Shown: piece by piece, positions 1 through 12,259 of the stretch
How the letters are laid out: each line of letters starts with the position of its first letter
How positions within the stretch are numbered: the stretch's first letter is position 1
Origin: Limonium bicolor
Lineage: Eukaryota; Streptophyta; Magnoliopsida; Caryophyllales; Plumbaginaceae
Reading direction: 5' to 3'
Assembly: GCA_023374045.1 (NCBI GenBank)
Contig: CM041776.1
Location: 477,389,375-477,453,374 of the forward strand
DNA: 64,000 nucleotides
Translations under genes and position numbers: made by a program
Notes under the pieces: model-generated
The model's database searches: none
Told to the model about the DNA's origin: nothing
Seen by the model: only the letters and a program-made list of their open reading frames with translations

Positions 1-1659
1 CTTTTCGAGAAACCGGGGAAAATATGATTTTGAACGGGTTAAATTAACTTAATAATTATAGTTAGTTAAATATCTATAATTAGACCATAGTGTGGGTCTA
101 GAGCTATTAAAATTAATTAAACGGCAAAATTCCGGAAAATGGACCCGGAAAATGAATAGTGCAAAACGGTAGACGAAACGCGTTTAATTTGAAAAGACGA
201 AAAACGACCCGAGCTATTAATTAATGTGGGCCGGTTTTAATTAATGAGTATACCATTAATAGCTTGTTAGCTATTAAGTGATAAAGACAAACAAATAAAT
301 AAAGTAAGTAAATAGTATAAAGTAAAAAAAATAAGAACTCACCTTCTCATTTCTATTCTTCATTCACGTTTTATTTCCCAGACCTCCATGCTTCTCCTTC
401 TTCCTCGCGACACAAACAGCACCCAAACCCCCTTTGTATCACCATAACTTGCTCATTCCTCCACCGAATCACGAAATTGGTACCGTTGAACTCGTCTCGG
501 TGAGAGCTTCGATCTCCACCCATCAAAGTTTCGTTTCCTCCGTTTTCATCTCCATCGACGTGGGAGCTTTTGGAGCTTGAAGAGTAGATTTCAACTCTTC
601 TTCTCTTCCTTAGTGCCTAAAGGTATATATAAGCAAGTATTTATACCATTTCAAGCTTATTCTACCATTGTGAGACTTTTTCCCTCACGTGGAAGTTTTC
701 CCCCTCATTTCAGTCGAGCCGTGAGTTTTTGTGGGTGTGGAAAACTTCTCCAAGTGATTGCCAATCCAACTATTTTGGTTCTCCAAGGTAAAATCTAGGT
801 TGAACTTTGTAAACTAGCTCTTAAAGTTATATATTAGGTTTTGTGGAGGAAAGTGAATTGATTGTGTATGTGTGATGGGCTGCGGTTGTAGTTGGCAATC
901 CAAGGCCTTGTGTGGTGTGGAAAAACAAGAGGAGAAAGAGGGAACAAGATAAAGAGGAAGAAGGGGAGTGTAAACTGAAAGTGAAACAAGGTAAAAGCTT
1001 ACCTTGTATCGGTTTTATTTCCTTGTGAAATTGATGTTTTGTTGAATAATAACTTTGAGTTTGTAGTCTTGGTACTACAATTTGATATTTGACAGAAGTA
1101 TTAATGTGTTGAGTGTGAAATTAAACCAGAAGTTAAGTTGTTTTTATATGTGAGCAAATGGGATTTGTTGTGTTATATGTGTTTAAACCAAACAGGTGGG
1201 AGATGTGTGTTTGAACTTTTGTAGTGTGGTGAAAATGATTAGGAAGTAAATAGGTGCTGTCAAAATTCACCTAGGATGTTTTGAGTGTTCTGTTTTAAAA
1301 GAAGAAACTAGGTTGTTTCTAAAGGTTAAGTTGAGTGGTTTAAGTTTGGGAACCTAACTAAGAAAGAAGAGTGTGCTTGATGGTTTTAGTGTCCTTGGTG
1401 TTTAATGGAGAAAACAGTATGCTTTGGTGTGACAAAATTCTAGGAGAACCTATGTCAAATTTTGGAAATGAAAAGGAGTTTTGGTTATAAGAAAGGATGT
1501 TTGGATGATGATGTTTATGTGGAGGAAATGTCTTGGTATAATGGTTAGAATAGGCATGAAACATCACTTGGTAACCTAAGGAGAAGATGCTATAAGTGTC
1601 GGAAGTTTTGGAGAAATTTGGCTAAGTGTTAAAGGCTTGGAAAGTGAGGATTTTGCCTT

Positions 1660-1973
1660 GTCCGAACTTCCGTCCGGACATGGAAGTTCGGACAGGCTCT
1701 GTTGGTTAGGAATTTTTCACCTCGAACTAAGTCCGAACTTGGAAGTCCGGACACAAGTTCGGACGTACCTACTTCGGCCTTAGAATTATCCTCGAACTGT
1801 GTCCGAACTTGGAAGTCCGGACACATGTTCGGACGCATGGATTTCTGTCTTAAATTCTTCTCGACTCATGTCCGAACTTCCGAAGTCCGGACACAAGTTC
1901 GGACATGCGTCTGTTTTCAGCTTAAAGTCACGGCTTGTGTCCGAACTTGGAAGCTCGGACACAAGTTCGGACA
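1660..1973. repeat. Array of five three-armed palindromic units in LTR family A
   Basis: Units begin at 1660, 1731, 1801, 1870 and 1939 (spacing 71, 70, 69, 69). Most carry GTCCGAACTT, then an opposite arm close to AAGTCCGGAC, then a second opposite arm AAGTTCGGAC; the first unit varies. One forward arm can pair with either of two reverse arms. The spacers between units are less conserved than the arms. Confidence 0.9.
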
Positions 1974-3067
1974 GGCCACTATACAGACCAAAAATGTTGT
2001 TTTAGATTGGAAATGATGCCTAAAAATGGTAATTACCTAGTAAAGATGGTATGAGGTTGATTAAGACAAGTTAGGTGTGTTTTAAAGGCAATTAAAAGGA
2101 TGAGAAGTTATAATAAGTGTAAAAATAAAAAAACTAGAGATGTGAAGTACCAAATTAATAAAGGCCGAGTACGTTAATTAACCAACGTTACCAATTATGT
2201 ATAGGAGTGGCATACGGTGGAAATCAATTGGAACAGGACCAAGGTATGGTTTTCTCATGCCCTGTATCCTAACTTGGTTACTCTGATTTGTGTGTTTGTG
2301 TGTTTATGCAATCACCTAATCAAGATCAATGCATGAATGATTAATAGTATTACCTTGTATATTGTGTGCTTGACCTTGCACCCAATGAACTAGTCTTGTA
2401 AGACTAGTTTGTATAATTCATGAAATGTTTGAATGGGAAGAATTCATGTGTTTGAGATGCTCTCACTAACACACTAACCTTCTGACTTACCTAACCTGGA
2501 AACGGTAACTGATGATGAGAGGAGACCGAAAGATGTCGGCCACGCGTGAGAATGAGGAAGCAAGAGAGATTGCTTACCGAGTTCTGGCCTAACCTTCCCA
2601 CCATGGTTCCGAACCGTAAGGTCGCAGCCCGGGGAAGTAAGCCAAACCTGAAGCCCGGTGGTGAGTTGTGGTGTGTATGCTACTTCTCTGCCCGGAGGTC
2701 ACCCGACTTAACTGAGTAATTATTTCATGAGATAAATAATGGTTAAGTGTGGATCATGCCTTGTGCGAGAAATATGATCAAGAGATAAGAGTTATGAGCA
2801 TCCGTCTAACCCGGATGAGAATTTGGCTAACACGAGATGAGGTGTGAATCTTGAGGGAGAACCTCAAGGCCTCAGTGACCAATATGTGGGGGACTTGTAA
2901 TGTTTCCATTGTTGTGATTTACTCTGTGTGTGGGTATTATTATATGTGGATATATTGTTGTTGTTAATAGCATGCTTGTTGAATAATAATGAACCGCATG
3001 TTGACGACCAAGTAGTTAGCGTACCCTCGCTAGTACGCGGGGTATGCGATTACCATATGCAGCTTTA

Positions 3068-3084
3068 GCTGAGCCCCTACGGGC
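3068..3084 (+). other. GC-rich hairpin before the LTR splice acceptor
   Basis: GCTGAGCCCCTACGGGC can fold as a short stem of GCCC against GGGC. Counterparts occur at 11086-11100 and 27747-27762, each a short distance upstream of a pyrimidine-rich AG. It may act at the RNA level in the transcribed leader. Confidence 0.45.
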
Positions 3085-5520
3085 ACCATTTTTCCTATTC
3101 TTACAGGTACACGAGACGGTTGCTAGTTACGGAGTCCGAGACGTTATGCTTTTGGTTGTTAATAGTAGATGGGGCGGTGTACCGAGTTGTACACGGGCTC
3201 GTAGCCCTAGTATAGTCGGTGTACTATGTGGTACACCTGTTGCTTTTGTTAGGAGAGAACATGGAGTAGTTGTGTGACCATAAACTTGTATTCTTTTGGC
3301 GGGCTGTGAGCCCTGTTTTAAATACTCTTAGCACTCGGTAATCAGGTGTTGTAAATTGTGTCGGTTATGTTGGTATTTCTTTTATCAGACCGGGACTGTA
3401 AGTTGCAGTAGTGTGGACCCGGTAACCATATGGGTGGTTATCGGTATTGTATCACCCTCGGTAGTTAGAGTTCTTCCGCTGCGATTAGTTTAATGACCGT
3501 GACGTTTAGACCGGGGATAGAGTTGTTATCGTATGGGGTGTTACAGTGAATTCCTTTCAAGGGAATGTTTAAGAGTTAGGAAGTGCGAAGTGCACAAACT
3601 GTTAAGTAAAGACATAGCATATGTCTTAAGGATCCTCAGGGATAAACATGATAACTGGAAAACAGGGCAAGGCAGATGCCTAATGTGGACACAGTAAAGT
3701 GCATGGACGGGATGAAATTCCCAGAATCAGTACCTACACTATCTGGAAATGTTGATCTTTACAGAAGAAAATAATAACCAGTGAAGAACGCAAAAGGCGT
3801 GGCTAACGGAATGTACCCATGAGTGCAAGCCAGATGTAATGGCATATTTTAAAAACACTCAGGAGCAATCCTTGAGGGGTATTTGGATTAAACATTGTTA
3901 GATGGAGCAATTAACAGAAACACAAGATTTGGAACAATTACCCGAATTAAACACTGAAGGTAAACCCACTTAAAAGTAGGACCCTAAGTTGCCAGAGAGA
4001 TAACTTGGGGGAATCGTGGCAGTAAGGCTTATAGCCACAACAACCTGTGTTAAGTAATGTGATCGGTTGCAGAAGTATATGTTACACAAGGAAATAGAGC
4101 GGAGAACGAACCACTGCCTTAAGAGTGGGGATGCCTCTCGATATTGTGAGACCGCAAAAGCGGTAGTTATGTGAATCAAGTTCAAGAAGTATGTGGAGGA
4201 TGACCACGTTGTTATTACCCCAGGGTGATTTGAATAAATAATACGAAAAGAAATGCTCGTACCAGTTGTGTACACAGGAAGAGTAGTAAGCCAGATAGCA
4301 ATCACCATAGGTGTGTGAAGCTAATGTGTAGCGAACAACGCTCCAGAAAACATAAAGACTCAAAAAAAAAATATAAAATATAGTATATTCAAAAATCAGC
4401 CAAATAAGTGGCCAGATAAACCCAGCGTAATAGCGGAAGCTAATATAATAGCGGATACAGTATAAGTTGATGTTGCATAATGAGTAAGAATATGGTGCGC
4501 AATAAGCGACCGTTGTGTGAGTATGGTTAGATGATAAAATGGGGAATAAGCAGAGTTGTGAGTTAACCCCAGTGGAGATACAACAGTAATTTATAGCAAA
4601 TGAACCGAGCAGTAAGCCGGTGACAAGTATTATGTGATAAGAATTTCGGTAAACACAGTGTGAATTCCTATCGCAATCGCATGAGAGATTTACTGTCAAG
4701 AGTTTACGCCTCTGCACTCTGTATGACTGAGTGTTTTGGTATTGCTCTTGTGCAGTAATGATCAAGTGGGATAGCTAGGAATCAGAAGCATGGTAATTGT
4801 GGAGGAATAATGTCGTAGTGGCCGATGCATAGGTAATGCAAGGCCGCAGGAATGGAAGAGTACTTGTACGAAACTAAAGGTGGAGGTATGGTTAAGAATA
4901 AGTGATAACAGTGGCACTAAAACCAAATGTCGGTATGAAATATCCTCAGGTGTGGGAAATAACTGAGAGAGCACTACACATTAGGTAGTAGCTCAATCTC
5001 AACCGACAATAAGTCGGTAGAAGCAAGTCAATCATTGTGAATTACATAGTAGTTTACGCTGTAAGCTATTGGAGAAGTGGATGGAAAGTTTTGGAACTCA
5101 CCGAATTCGCTCAGGGTAAGAGATACCATGCGTCGGTTGAGAAACCATCCTTCCCAAGATAAGGGTAATACATTGGAGATGTACAATACATTAACAGTAA
5201 CGAATGGGGCAAACCAGCTCTATAATTATCAGGGTTGCGCAACAGAGGCCAGTGAGCCCATGCGTCAGGCACCGGGTATACATTGTGAATATGAATGGAT
5301 GGCTAGTTATCGATGCCTAAAAGCCTCACAGGCCAGGACCGAAACCGGTTGTGAGTTGCAACTCCAATGCGAATTCTTGGTTTAGGGACTAAACCGCCAA
5401 TATGGTTAAGATCCTCTAATCAGAATCCATTGTGTAATAGACCGCGTGGAAGTTAAAACACTTCACGACGGCAGAACATTTTAAGCTAGTGCTCAGTGAT
5501 TGATTACGTGGGCGTAATCC

Positions 5521-5537
5521 CTTTTAAGGGGGGTAGA
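5521..5537 (+). other. Upstream (second) polypurine tract
   Basis: CTTTTAAGGGGGGTAGA is almost identical to the canonical PPT at 6914-6932, but lies 1.4 kb upstream and is not next to an LTR. All three related elements in the window have the same duplication. Confidence 0.6.
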
Positions 5538-6913
5538 GCGTAAAGCCGCTTAGTGTGTTTTACCGTACAAGTGTACGTGAACTATGTTGTGCATTGCACA
5601 AAAATAAATTGTTATGATGGTTGGCGCGTGTGTTATATAACATACGCATTTATTTGCGGTTAAATTGTGGTAATTGCGCACAGAAGATGCGAATACCATT
5701 GTGGGAAGTGTGTTTATCTTGTTAACAGTGGTGTGTGAGAGTACAAATGGAAGGGAGTAAAGAAACTCCCGGGGAACTAAAACCCCGACGGTGCATAAAT
5801 GTAAACCATGTATTGTATTTTGATAAAAGATATATGTATATATATACAATGTTGTGATTTATGAAGGGTTATGAGACCGACATAGAACCTAGTGAGAATT
5901 AAATTCCCTAGGTAACTTGAATTAAGTTGGATTCGGATGATGATTGATAGACGGAGTTCTATCCCTTGGAGATGTTATGATTATGACTAGAAGGATTCAA
6001 AGATAGAAAATGGGATATGCTTGAATTAGTTGTTGGTTTGAAAAAGAGGTGGAGGTGAAACTTGATTATCATGAGATCAAGGGAAGCCGAACACAAATTG
6101 GGGTGGAAAGATAGTTCAACACTGATGCTGATCACATCAGGGTTGGATGATTCTTGAAGCTCCCTGTAAGTGGTCACAAACAACCACGTTAAGAAAGATG
6201 CAAAGAGCAAAACTGGACTTGGAGTTGTGTTGTGTTTTCAAAAAGGATTTTCAATGAGTATTTCCAAACAGACGAGTAATATTTTGAATAAAGGATTCTC
6301 TTATATACTTACCTAGTAAAGAATATTTTTGAAGTACTTGCTCACGAGCTGAGGACGTATGAGCCTTTGTCTTCGGACCGGTGACATGAGAATATATGTT
6401 AAAAATTAAGTGAATGTTTTGACCTCCCAAAGGAACGGGGACCTGAACGTGTCCATCGCGACCGGGTTCTGCGGGATCACAGTGTATATGTACTCAACAT
6501 GGGACTCGAGCCCATGGAGAGATGGAAAGGTATTTCTGTTTGATATACATGCTATGACATGTTGTTTGGTATGTGTGATAAAGGTTATTTGACTTTGATC
6601 TCCTAAAGTGTATGCTATCAAGACCTATGAGTCTAAATGTGTTGTGTTACATAGACCTATGTGTCTAAATGTGGTTATGTCACCCAGACCTAAGAGTCTG
6701 AGGGTATGGTATGTGCGAGTGTGGTGAAGGTACCGACCATTAGTCCGAGGTTACCATGAGAATATGATATTTTATGTATAATGTGGACATGTTGCCCGGA
6801 CCATTAGTCCGAGGTTGGATTAAAGGATGGTTGGTAATGGAAGTTTTATGACTATAATAATTCCCGTATTCTAATCCAATGATGCGAGGAAATGTGAACT
6901 TCGAGGACGAAGT

Positions 6914-6932
6914 TCTTTTAAGGGGGGTAGAT
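6914..6932 (+). other. Polypurine tract at the 3' LTR
   Basis: TTCTTTTAAGGGGGGTAGAT sits directly before the LTR start TGAAATACCCC. It is the expected plus-strand primer for reverse transcription and fixes this element's orientation as +. Confidence 0.85.
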
Positions 6933-9345
6933 TGAAATACCCCAAACCTTGGTATGTTGTGTAAATGTTAAAATATGGTATTTAAAGGCTAAAAGTGCCT
7001 TAGAAACATAAATGAACCATTTAACCATGGTAAAAACACAATAACACTAAGACACGGTTTGAGCAAAAATGCTCTAAGCTTGGGGTGAACTTGGCTAGGA
7101 CCCAAAGAGCCTACCAAGACTTGATAAGTTTAATTATGACTTTATAAGGCTAATTAAGTCCTTAGAAACTTTGGTAGACAATGAAACTAAACAAAACACA
7201 AATAAATACCTTAAGGTCAATATGGGCCAAAATGTGCTCTAAGCTTGGGATAATGTGTATAAGACCTAATGGTCATACCTATGCCTTATTTATATGTTAA
7301 TGAACATACTAAATCAATTACTAAAGAAAACCAAGCTTGAAAACAAGTTAAAACGCAAAATGTGCTTAAGGAGTCTTAAAGCACGTTTTTGAAAATGTCT
7401 TGTAAATGAGTTTTTGAATGGCTAAATGTCCTCATTACTCTTAATTAACATATGTACTATAAGTATCACATTTGGGTGGCTATATCAATGGGAAATCAAA
7501 ATTTCACTTCTATGTGCCTTGTTTTTGTGAATAGTGATTTTTATAAGCTAGTTTGTACATATGTTACTATAAGTGAGGACAATTGATTAATACAGTCTAA
7601 AATACCCCTAGGTACTATTTGTGGCCGGTTTTAAGGTGTGGTGACTCACCACCCTTGTTAATTTACTAAGAAAAGAAAGAATGACTAATTAGTGTACTAT
7701 TGCTTTAAAAGGACAAATATCTTCAAAAAAGCAAAGGTTATCTTCATTCTCTCATTCTTTGCTTCATTTCCCACGATGGCCACCTTCTTCCTCCTCTCTC
7801 CATCGGTTTCCAACAGAACCATGCCATTCTTCATCCTTCTTCACTTGTAACTTATGACTCCATGCTCCGAATTTAATTCCGAGACTACCGTTCTCTTAGT
7901 TGGAGCAAGCTCTACAACATTGTCTTTTCAAATCATCAAAACCACCATTTTGGTGCCAAGGAGAACTTCCATGGAAAGAGCTTGAGCTAATATTTTTATG
8001 CCTTGTTGATCACCTTTGCTTCAAGGTAAGGAAAAACCAAAGAAAATTCCATTTCCTTCACTTTTGGTGTTGACCGAAAATGCACCTTGTAATGGTGTCT
8101 TCTTGTCTTGTTTTAGCTTCATTTAAATCTTCCAAGGGCTAGGAGGAGTCCTCTCTTGATACTCAGTCAAGCTCTCTTCCATTTAAAGGTAAAACAATTA
8201 CCTTGATGTGTTAAAACAATATATGTAGCTAGGGTTTACAATGAGATGAAGCTTAAAGCTTATATACTCATTTCAATGTTGGTATAGTTTAGAAGTTGAC
8301 AAGGAATGAAATGCCCTATCGGTTTTAAGAGGAAACAAGAAAGAAATTGGGAGGAAAAGAGGTAAATATGCTATCTTAATGTGGTTTAATGCCTTAGGAG
8401 AAATAAGCTTATAATGCTTGTTAAAACTACCTAAAGAGCAAATGGTGAATGACCTAGTAAAGTGTTCTCAAGGAGACTAGTAAAAGAACATATGTATTGG
8501 TGTATGTATTTGCAGGTCAAAGGCATTATTTATGTGGGAAATTCAGTGTTTAAGGATTAGGCAATTTAAGGGCCTAAGAGCCATGTTATTTAAGGGCCTA
8601 AGTGCCAAACAAGTTTAATTATGCACTATATTGTGATGTAGTGTAAATTTGGTGAAGTTTTGTGAGTGATAATGTTTTGATGGATCTAGGTGTTCTTGAA
8701 TGTTTAGTGGTGAAAACTATGAGCTTTGGAATGATGAGGTGCTAAGAGAACCTATGGCAAAAATTTGTAAAATGTATAAGGAGTTTTAAGTGCTTAAATG
8801 AACTTGGTTGAACTAGGAATTGTTAGGAATGGATACATGCTTCACTAAGGAAGAAAACATGCATTAAGGTGTTCTAAGGTGCTATAAGGATTTAGGCATT
8901 TTCTTGGAAGTTCTAGAAATCCAATGAGTGTTTTAGGATGTACTTAAGTCTTGGGGAAGTTGGTTTAAGGTTTAGGTTATGTTGATGAATAAGGAGAAAA
9001 TGATGTTTAGGTAAGGTTTTGAGAAAGGAACTCTAAGGAGTTGTGAAAGAGAAGATTGGTTAGTAAGAGAAGATGCTTGGGAGATGATGTTATGATGGTG
9101 AGGAAACACTTTGGTATAAAGGTTATTAAGGATGAAACACCACTTGTAAAACTAGGAGAAAACATTGTAAGTGTTATAAATTTTGTGAAGATAAGTAAAG
9201 GTTTAAGGAATTAGAAAAAGAGTTTGTGAGTGTTTAAGGATATCTTAAGGTGTGTTTGAAGTGCCCAAATGAGGTTAGGGTATACTAGGATATATGGGGT
9301 GAAGTTTGGAGTTGAATGTAAAAAGGAAAACAAAGATCTGGGGCA

Positions 9346-9530
9346 GACCGGACTTGCGACCGGACTTGCAAGTTCGGTCGGGCCCAGTTTACCCTGTGGG
9401 AATTAGTTTCTGGAATGGACCGGACATAGGACCGGACTTACAAGTCCGGTCGGAGTAGAAAAATTTTGACGGAAATGTGTTCTGGAATCGACCGGACTTG
9501 GGTAAGTCCGGTCGGCAAGTCCGGTCGGAC
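9346..9530. repeat. Array of three palindromic units in the 4.5 kb LTR
   Basis: Units start at 9346, 9418 and 9490 (72-base spacing). They are built from GACCGGACTT and its complement AAGTCCGGTC, three arms each: two forward and one reverse in the first two units, one forward and two reverse in the last. Confidence 0.88.
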
Positions 9531-11080
9531 CAAAAATATGGTTTAAGGTTATGAAATGATATGTAATGATGGGGATTGATAGGTAATGATGTTATAAGGT
9601 TGTTAAGGACATTTAGGTGAGTTTTAGATGGCAATTAAGTGGGTGAAAAGTTGTATCAAAATGTGAAAGTAAAACAAGTTAAAATGTAAAGTTATGTAAC
9701 TAAGTTAACGGGGAAAGTAAAGCATTAGACATTAAATAATCAAGCAAACCCCGATGTTAATAAAAACACATGTGATGTTAACAGTTGTTCGAGAATCGCT
9801 CGAGGAACATAAGTGGACGTGGTAAAGTGGACTCCGGTGACAGGTATGGTTTTCTTGCAACCTGTGTCCTACCGGATTACACCGGCTTGTATGCCAATAT
9901 GTTTTACTGAGTGTTTGCCACCTTGTAAGATTAAAACATGTAATGAGTTTATAGTAATTCATTTATGTGGCGAATTTGGCCTCCGATACCATTTAACCTC
10001 AAGTATGTGTTAAACCTTAGCTAACCAAAACTAGGAACACATGAGTGATTGGTATACGGAGTTGACGGCCCAAACCTTGGGAACGTGCTAACCACGGCTA
10101 TGTGTGAGTTAGTTGGACATTGTTGTTGTATGCAAGTGTGTGAACCTCCCTTGTGTGCTTAACTCGGTTATGATACCGTATGGTGTGTGGATGTGGTAGG
10201 CTCCATAATGGATCTCTAACTACTTATTATTAAGTGTATGTGTACTAATGGGGGGGTGAGGAGTCCGGTTGTTCCGGCCACGCGTGTGATGGACGGGAGT
10301 CGATGTCATATCCGGTTCGGCTCTCTTGGTGTATGTACAGGTGGTATTCCAATTTGGTTTCTACCTTCCCTTAGCTTATCCAAAGCTAGTTACTGACTCA
10401 CGTCGGGCCACAGGGGCATACGAATTATTTCGGTGTGCTTGGGATTACTATATCCGACACACCTTGGGTATAAGTTAACCGTTCTATATAACCGGACGGT
10501 AACGAGGTTGGTAACGAGCTTAACATGGGATTGGTAATAATCTCTAGGCTCACTATGTATACTAACTATGGTGGAAGGTTCCTTGTGAGAACCGATTTAC
10601 GGTGTTATGTATTGGTGTTGCGCTATGCAAATTCCCTTGCTATGCTACGATAAGTATACGTCAGGTGTTTAAAATGATTGTGAAGTTGTCATGTGTACGA
10701 CGAAACAAAAAGGTTTTGTTATGTTTTGTTATGTGAGGAATGAGATATGTTGTAGGATATAGAGTGTGTGGATCATGGAAATGAATCCCAGTTTGTGACA
10801 AGAGGCGTTAAGGATAACCCGATTAATGGGTACATGTCGTTCGTTAAGGAAGTAGCTCCGTTTTAGAGGAGAGCCACTCTAGGGTTTAAGGAATCATTGA
10901 ATGGTTGGTTAAGTGTGGATGTGTTGGTTATAGGTTGAGCCCATTGAGGCGAAATGTTATGTGTTGTATGTTTATGGCTTGTATGCATGATTTAAATATA
11001 ATCAACTGCATGCTAAGACGACAATTAGTTGTGCGTGGCCCGGTAGCATGTGGGCTGCGGGATTACCATACCAGCAAAGG

Positions 11081-11126
11081 TGCTGAGCCCCTTGGGGGCC
11101 ACCCTTTCTCTCCTTTTCTATTTCAG
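11081..11126 (+). other. Hairpin plus pyrimidine-rich splice acceptor
   Basis: GAGCCCCTTGGGGGCC (11085-11100) can fold as GCCCC/GGGGC. It is followed by a C/T-rich run and CAG at 11126. Position and order match 3068-3106 and 27747-27779. Confidence 0.45.
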
Positions 11127-11478
11127 GTACAAGGAGCTGGAAGCCGTTCGAGAGTAGGACGGGGTAGATGTTTATACATGGGTAGCCATTTAAATGGCGT
11201 AAGTGTAGTAAGACCGAAATTGTTATCGGCACTAGTTTGTAAATAGTCGGTACAGTGGCAATGTATGTATACTATGAATGTTGGAAATGGAATAAGGGTT
11301 GTTTTGTGTAGTCGCTCGGGAAGCTAGTCCATCAGACCGATGCAAATGTATATGTATTAGCCTTGTTAGCCACGTGGGTGGTTAACGGCGTGTAACACCA
11401 TTGAATTGAGTAATGCGATGTGTTGAGATTTCCGCTGCAGTTTGATGTTAAGTGTATGGTGGTGGTTGGGGTGTTACA

Positions 11479-12125
11479 CAACGCCACCAACAGGGAGCAA
11501 TTCCGAGCCATAACGAATATTCTAGACCCCGCGTAACTTAAAGCAAGAAGCTTCAGCACTGGACTGGCCCAGTTTGGGTCGGTCGAGAGCTTCTAAGATC
11601 GATATTTTCTTCAGCATTGGACCAACCCAGACTGGGTCAGTCGGAACTTAAAAAAGGCACGTGCTCCGTCACTAGAGGCGCTTGGAAAGAAAGATCATCC
11701 AGGCCAAGCAGTGGGGTGGGGGCGGGTTAACATAGGGATAAGAAAAGTTTTTGGAAACCCCTAGTCGAGGAAAGGGAGTAGTCAAGAGCAGATGATCTCT
11801 TGTGAGGAGCATATGCGTGTCATCAATAACATAAGAGAGTAGTGGAAGAAGGAGGTCATTGCTGAAATACGTCAAGGTAGTGGTGCACCCCAGCCATATG
11901 CTCCCGTTTCGGATTCTTCTTACCCCAATTATCAATAATCCTCCGTCATTCCCAAGCAATGACAGTGCTACTCCTGCTGGACTGTACACAAGCATCGAGT
12001 CCAATGACCAGTATCCTTACGCATATGTACATGTAAATTTTTATATCTTTAGCTGTTTTATACTTGTCATACCTTTTATTACATATTTCTTAGTTCATTC
12101 ATCTACTAATCTGATTAAATTGTAG
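11479..12125 (+). other. Non-LTR island with exon-like remnant of a DNA-transposon protein
   Basis: This is flanking DNA between two LTRs. It holds a short directly repeated motif (near 11567 and 11615) with GGACTGGCCCAG and GGACCAACCCAG, each followed by a partly complementary TGGGTC arm. From about 11800 to 12023 a reading with proline/serine-rich residues is broken by stops. It ends at a donor-like GCATAT/GTACATG, and AT-rich intron-like sequence follows to ATTGTAG at 12125. I infer a decayed CACTA-type (En/Spm) coding region, since the next exon matches a domain common in those proteins. Confidence 0.4.
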
Positions 12126-12259
12126 GATTCGATAAACTGCAACCTCCTGCTCCCATACAACAATCAAGATATATGTGTTATAGAAGGAAAGGTGTACTCA
12201 TCAGGCCCGAATGACGTGACCCATGGGATGCCACTACAACCTTATCACAGGAGAGTCTC
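12126..12259 (+). pseudogene. Exon fragment resembling the DUF8039-type domain of CACTA proteins
   Basis: After the acceptor at 12125 one frame stays open for about 44 residues, beginning DSINCNLLLPYNN and continuing with VIEGKVYSSG, THGMPLQPY and HRRVS. The pattern C-x-LLL, (V/I)-x-EGKVY, HG-x-PL and R-x-V is that of the small domain in plant CACTA-associated proteins. The frame is cut by the LTR of element X at 12260. Similarity is judged from memory of the family pattern, so the name is tentative. Confidence 0.45.

Larger units (their letters stand above)
788..3106 (+). other. Candidate intron inside LTR family A
   Basis: A donor-like CTCCAAG/GTAAAA lies at 787/788, after a TC-rich leader-like stretch. 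A pyrimidine-rich acceptor TTCTTACAG/GTAC ends at 3106. The acceptor is 439 bases before the LTR 3' end, and acceptors occur at similar places in three other LTR families of the window. The palindrome array lies inside. Inferred from sequence only. Confidence 0.35.
1..3545 (+). mobile_element. LTR of a Ty3/gypsy element (family A), 5' end outside the window
   Basis: The right end reads GGGGTGTTACA, the same terminus as the other long LTRs here. The sequence from base 1 is homologous, in reverse, to the LTR at 38428-41961, where the matching point lies about 170 bases inside the LTR, so the full length is probably near 3.7 kb. No tRNA-primer site follows base 3545, so this is a 3' or solo LTR, or a recombined one. 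It holds a palindrome array (1660-1973), a candidate intron (788-3106) and a GC-rich hairpin. No protein-coding region is supported. Confidence 0.85.
3546..6932 (+). mobile_element. Degenerate 3' interior of a + strand gypsy element
   Basis: This stretch lies between LTR A and the PPT of the next LTR. I can read no gag or pol domain in any frame. Its identity rests on the two polypurine tracts (5521 and 6914), and on a roughly 65-base block at about 4690-4755 that matches the reverse complement of about 18815-18880 in element X, also upstream of the first PPT. Bases 6360-6860 hold short repeats with GACCATTAGTCCGAGG and AGACCTATGTGTCTAA. The rest looks like decayed non-coding interior, probably cut at its 5' side by LTR A. 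Confidence 0.6.
8026..11126 (+). other. Candidate intron inside the 4.5 kb LTR
   Basis: Donor TTGCTTCAAG/GTAAGGAA at 8025/8026 matches the AlkB-element LTR donor almost base for base (TTGCTTCTAG/GTAAGGAA at 25185/25186). Acceptor CTTTTCTATTTCAG/GTAC ends at 11126, 352 bases before the LTR end. Conservation of both sites across diverged LTRs is the main argument. Confidence 0.45.
6933..11478 (+). mobile_element. 3' LTR (4546 bp) of the second + strand element
   Basis: It starts TGAAATACCCCAAACC after a PPT and ends GGGGTGTTACA. It shares an overall plan with the AlkB-element LTR: a start region with AAAATGTGCTCTAAG-type motifs, a TC-rich leader near 7740-7800, a donor at 8026, a palindrome array, and the CTGACTCACGTCGGGCCACA block near 10400. 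No tRNA-primer site follows, so it is the downstream LTR. It is non-coding in all frames as far as I can see. Confidence 0.88.

Noticed and set aside
624..633. TATATATAAG as a promoter in LTR family A
   Set aside because: It lies after the TC-rich leader and close to the donor, out of place compared with the other LTRs; AT-rich DNA gives such matches by chance.
1660..1973. CRISPR-like regular repeats
   Set aside because: Period and spacing look array-like, but the units are palindromic, only five, inside a plant LTR and repeated in its relatives; no cas genes.
1629..2016. Overlapping open frames on both strands
   Set aside because: They are translations of the palindrome array; the repeating Val-Arg-Thr-like peptides follow from the repeat unit.
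5077..5385. 102-residue + frame in the degenerate interior
   Set aside because: No motif of any family I know, no splice or start context, and it lies in decayed retroelement sequence.
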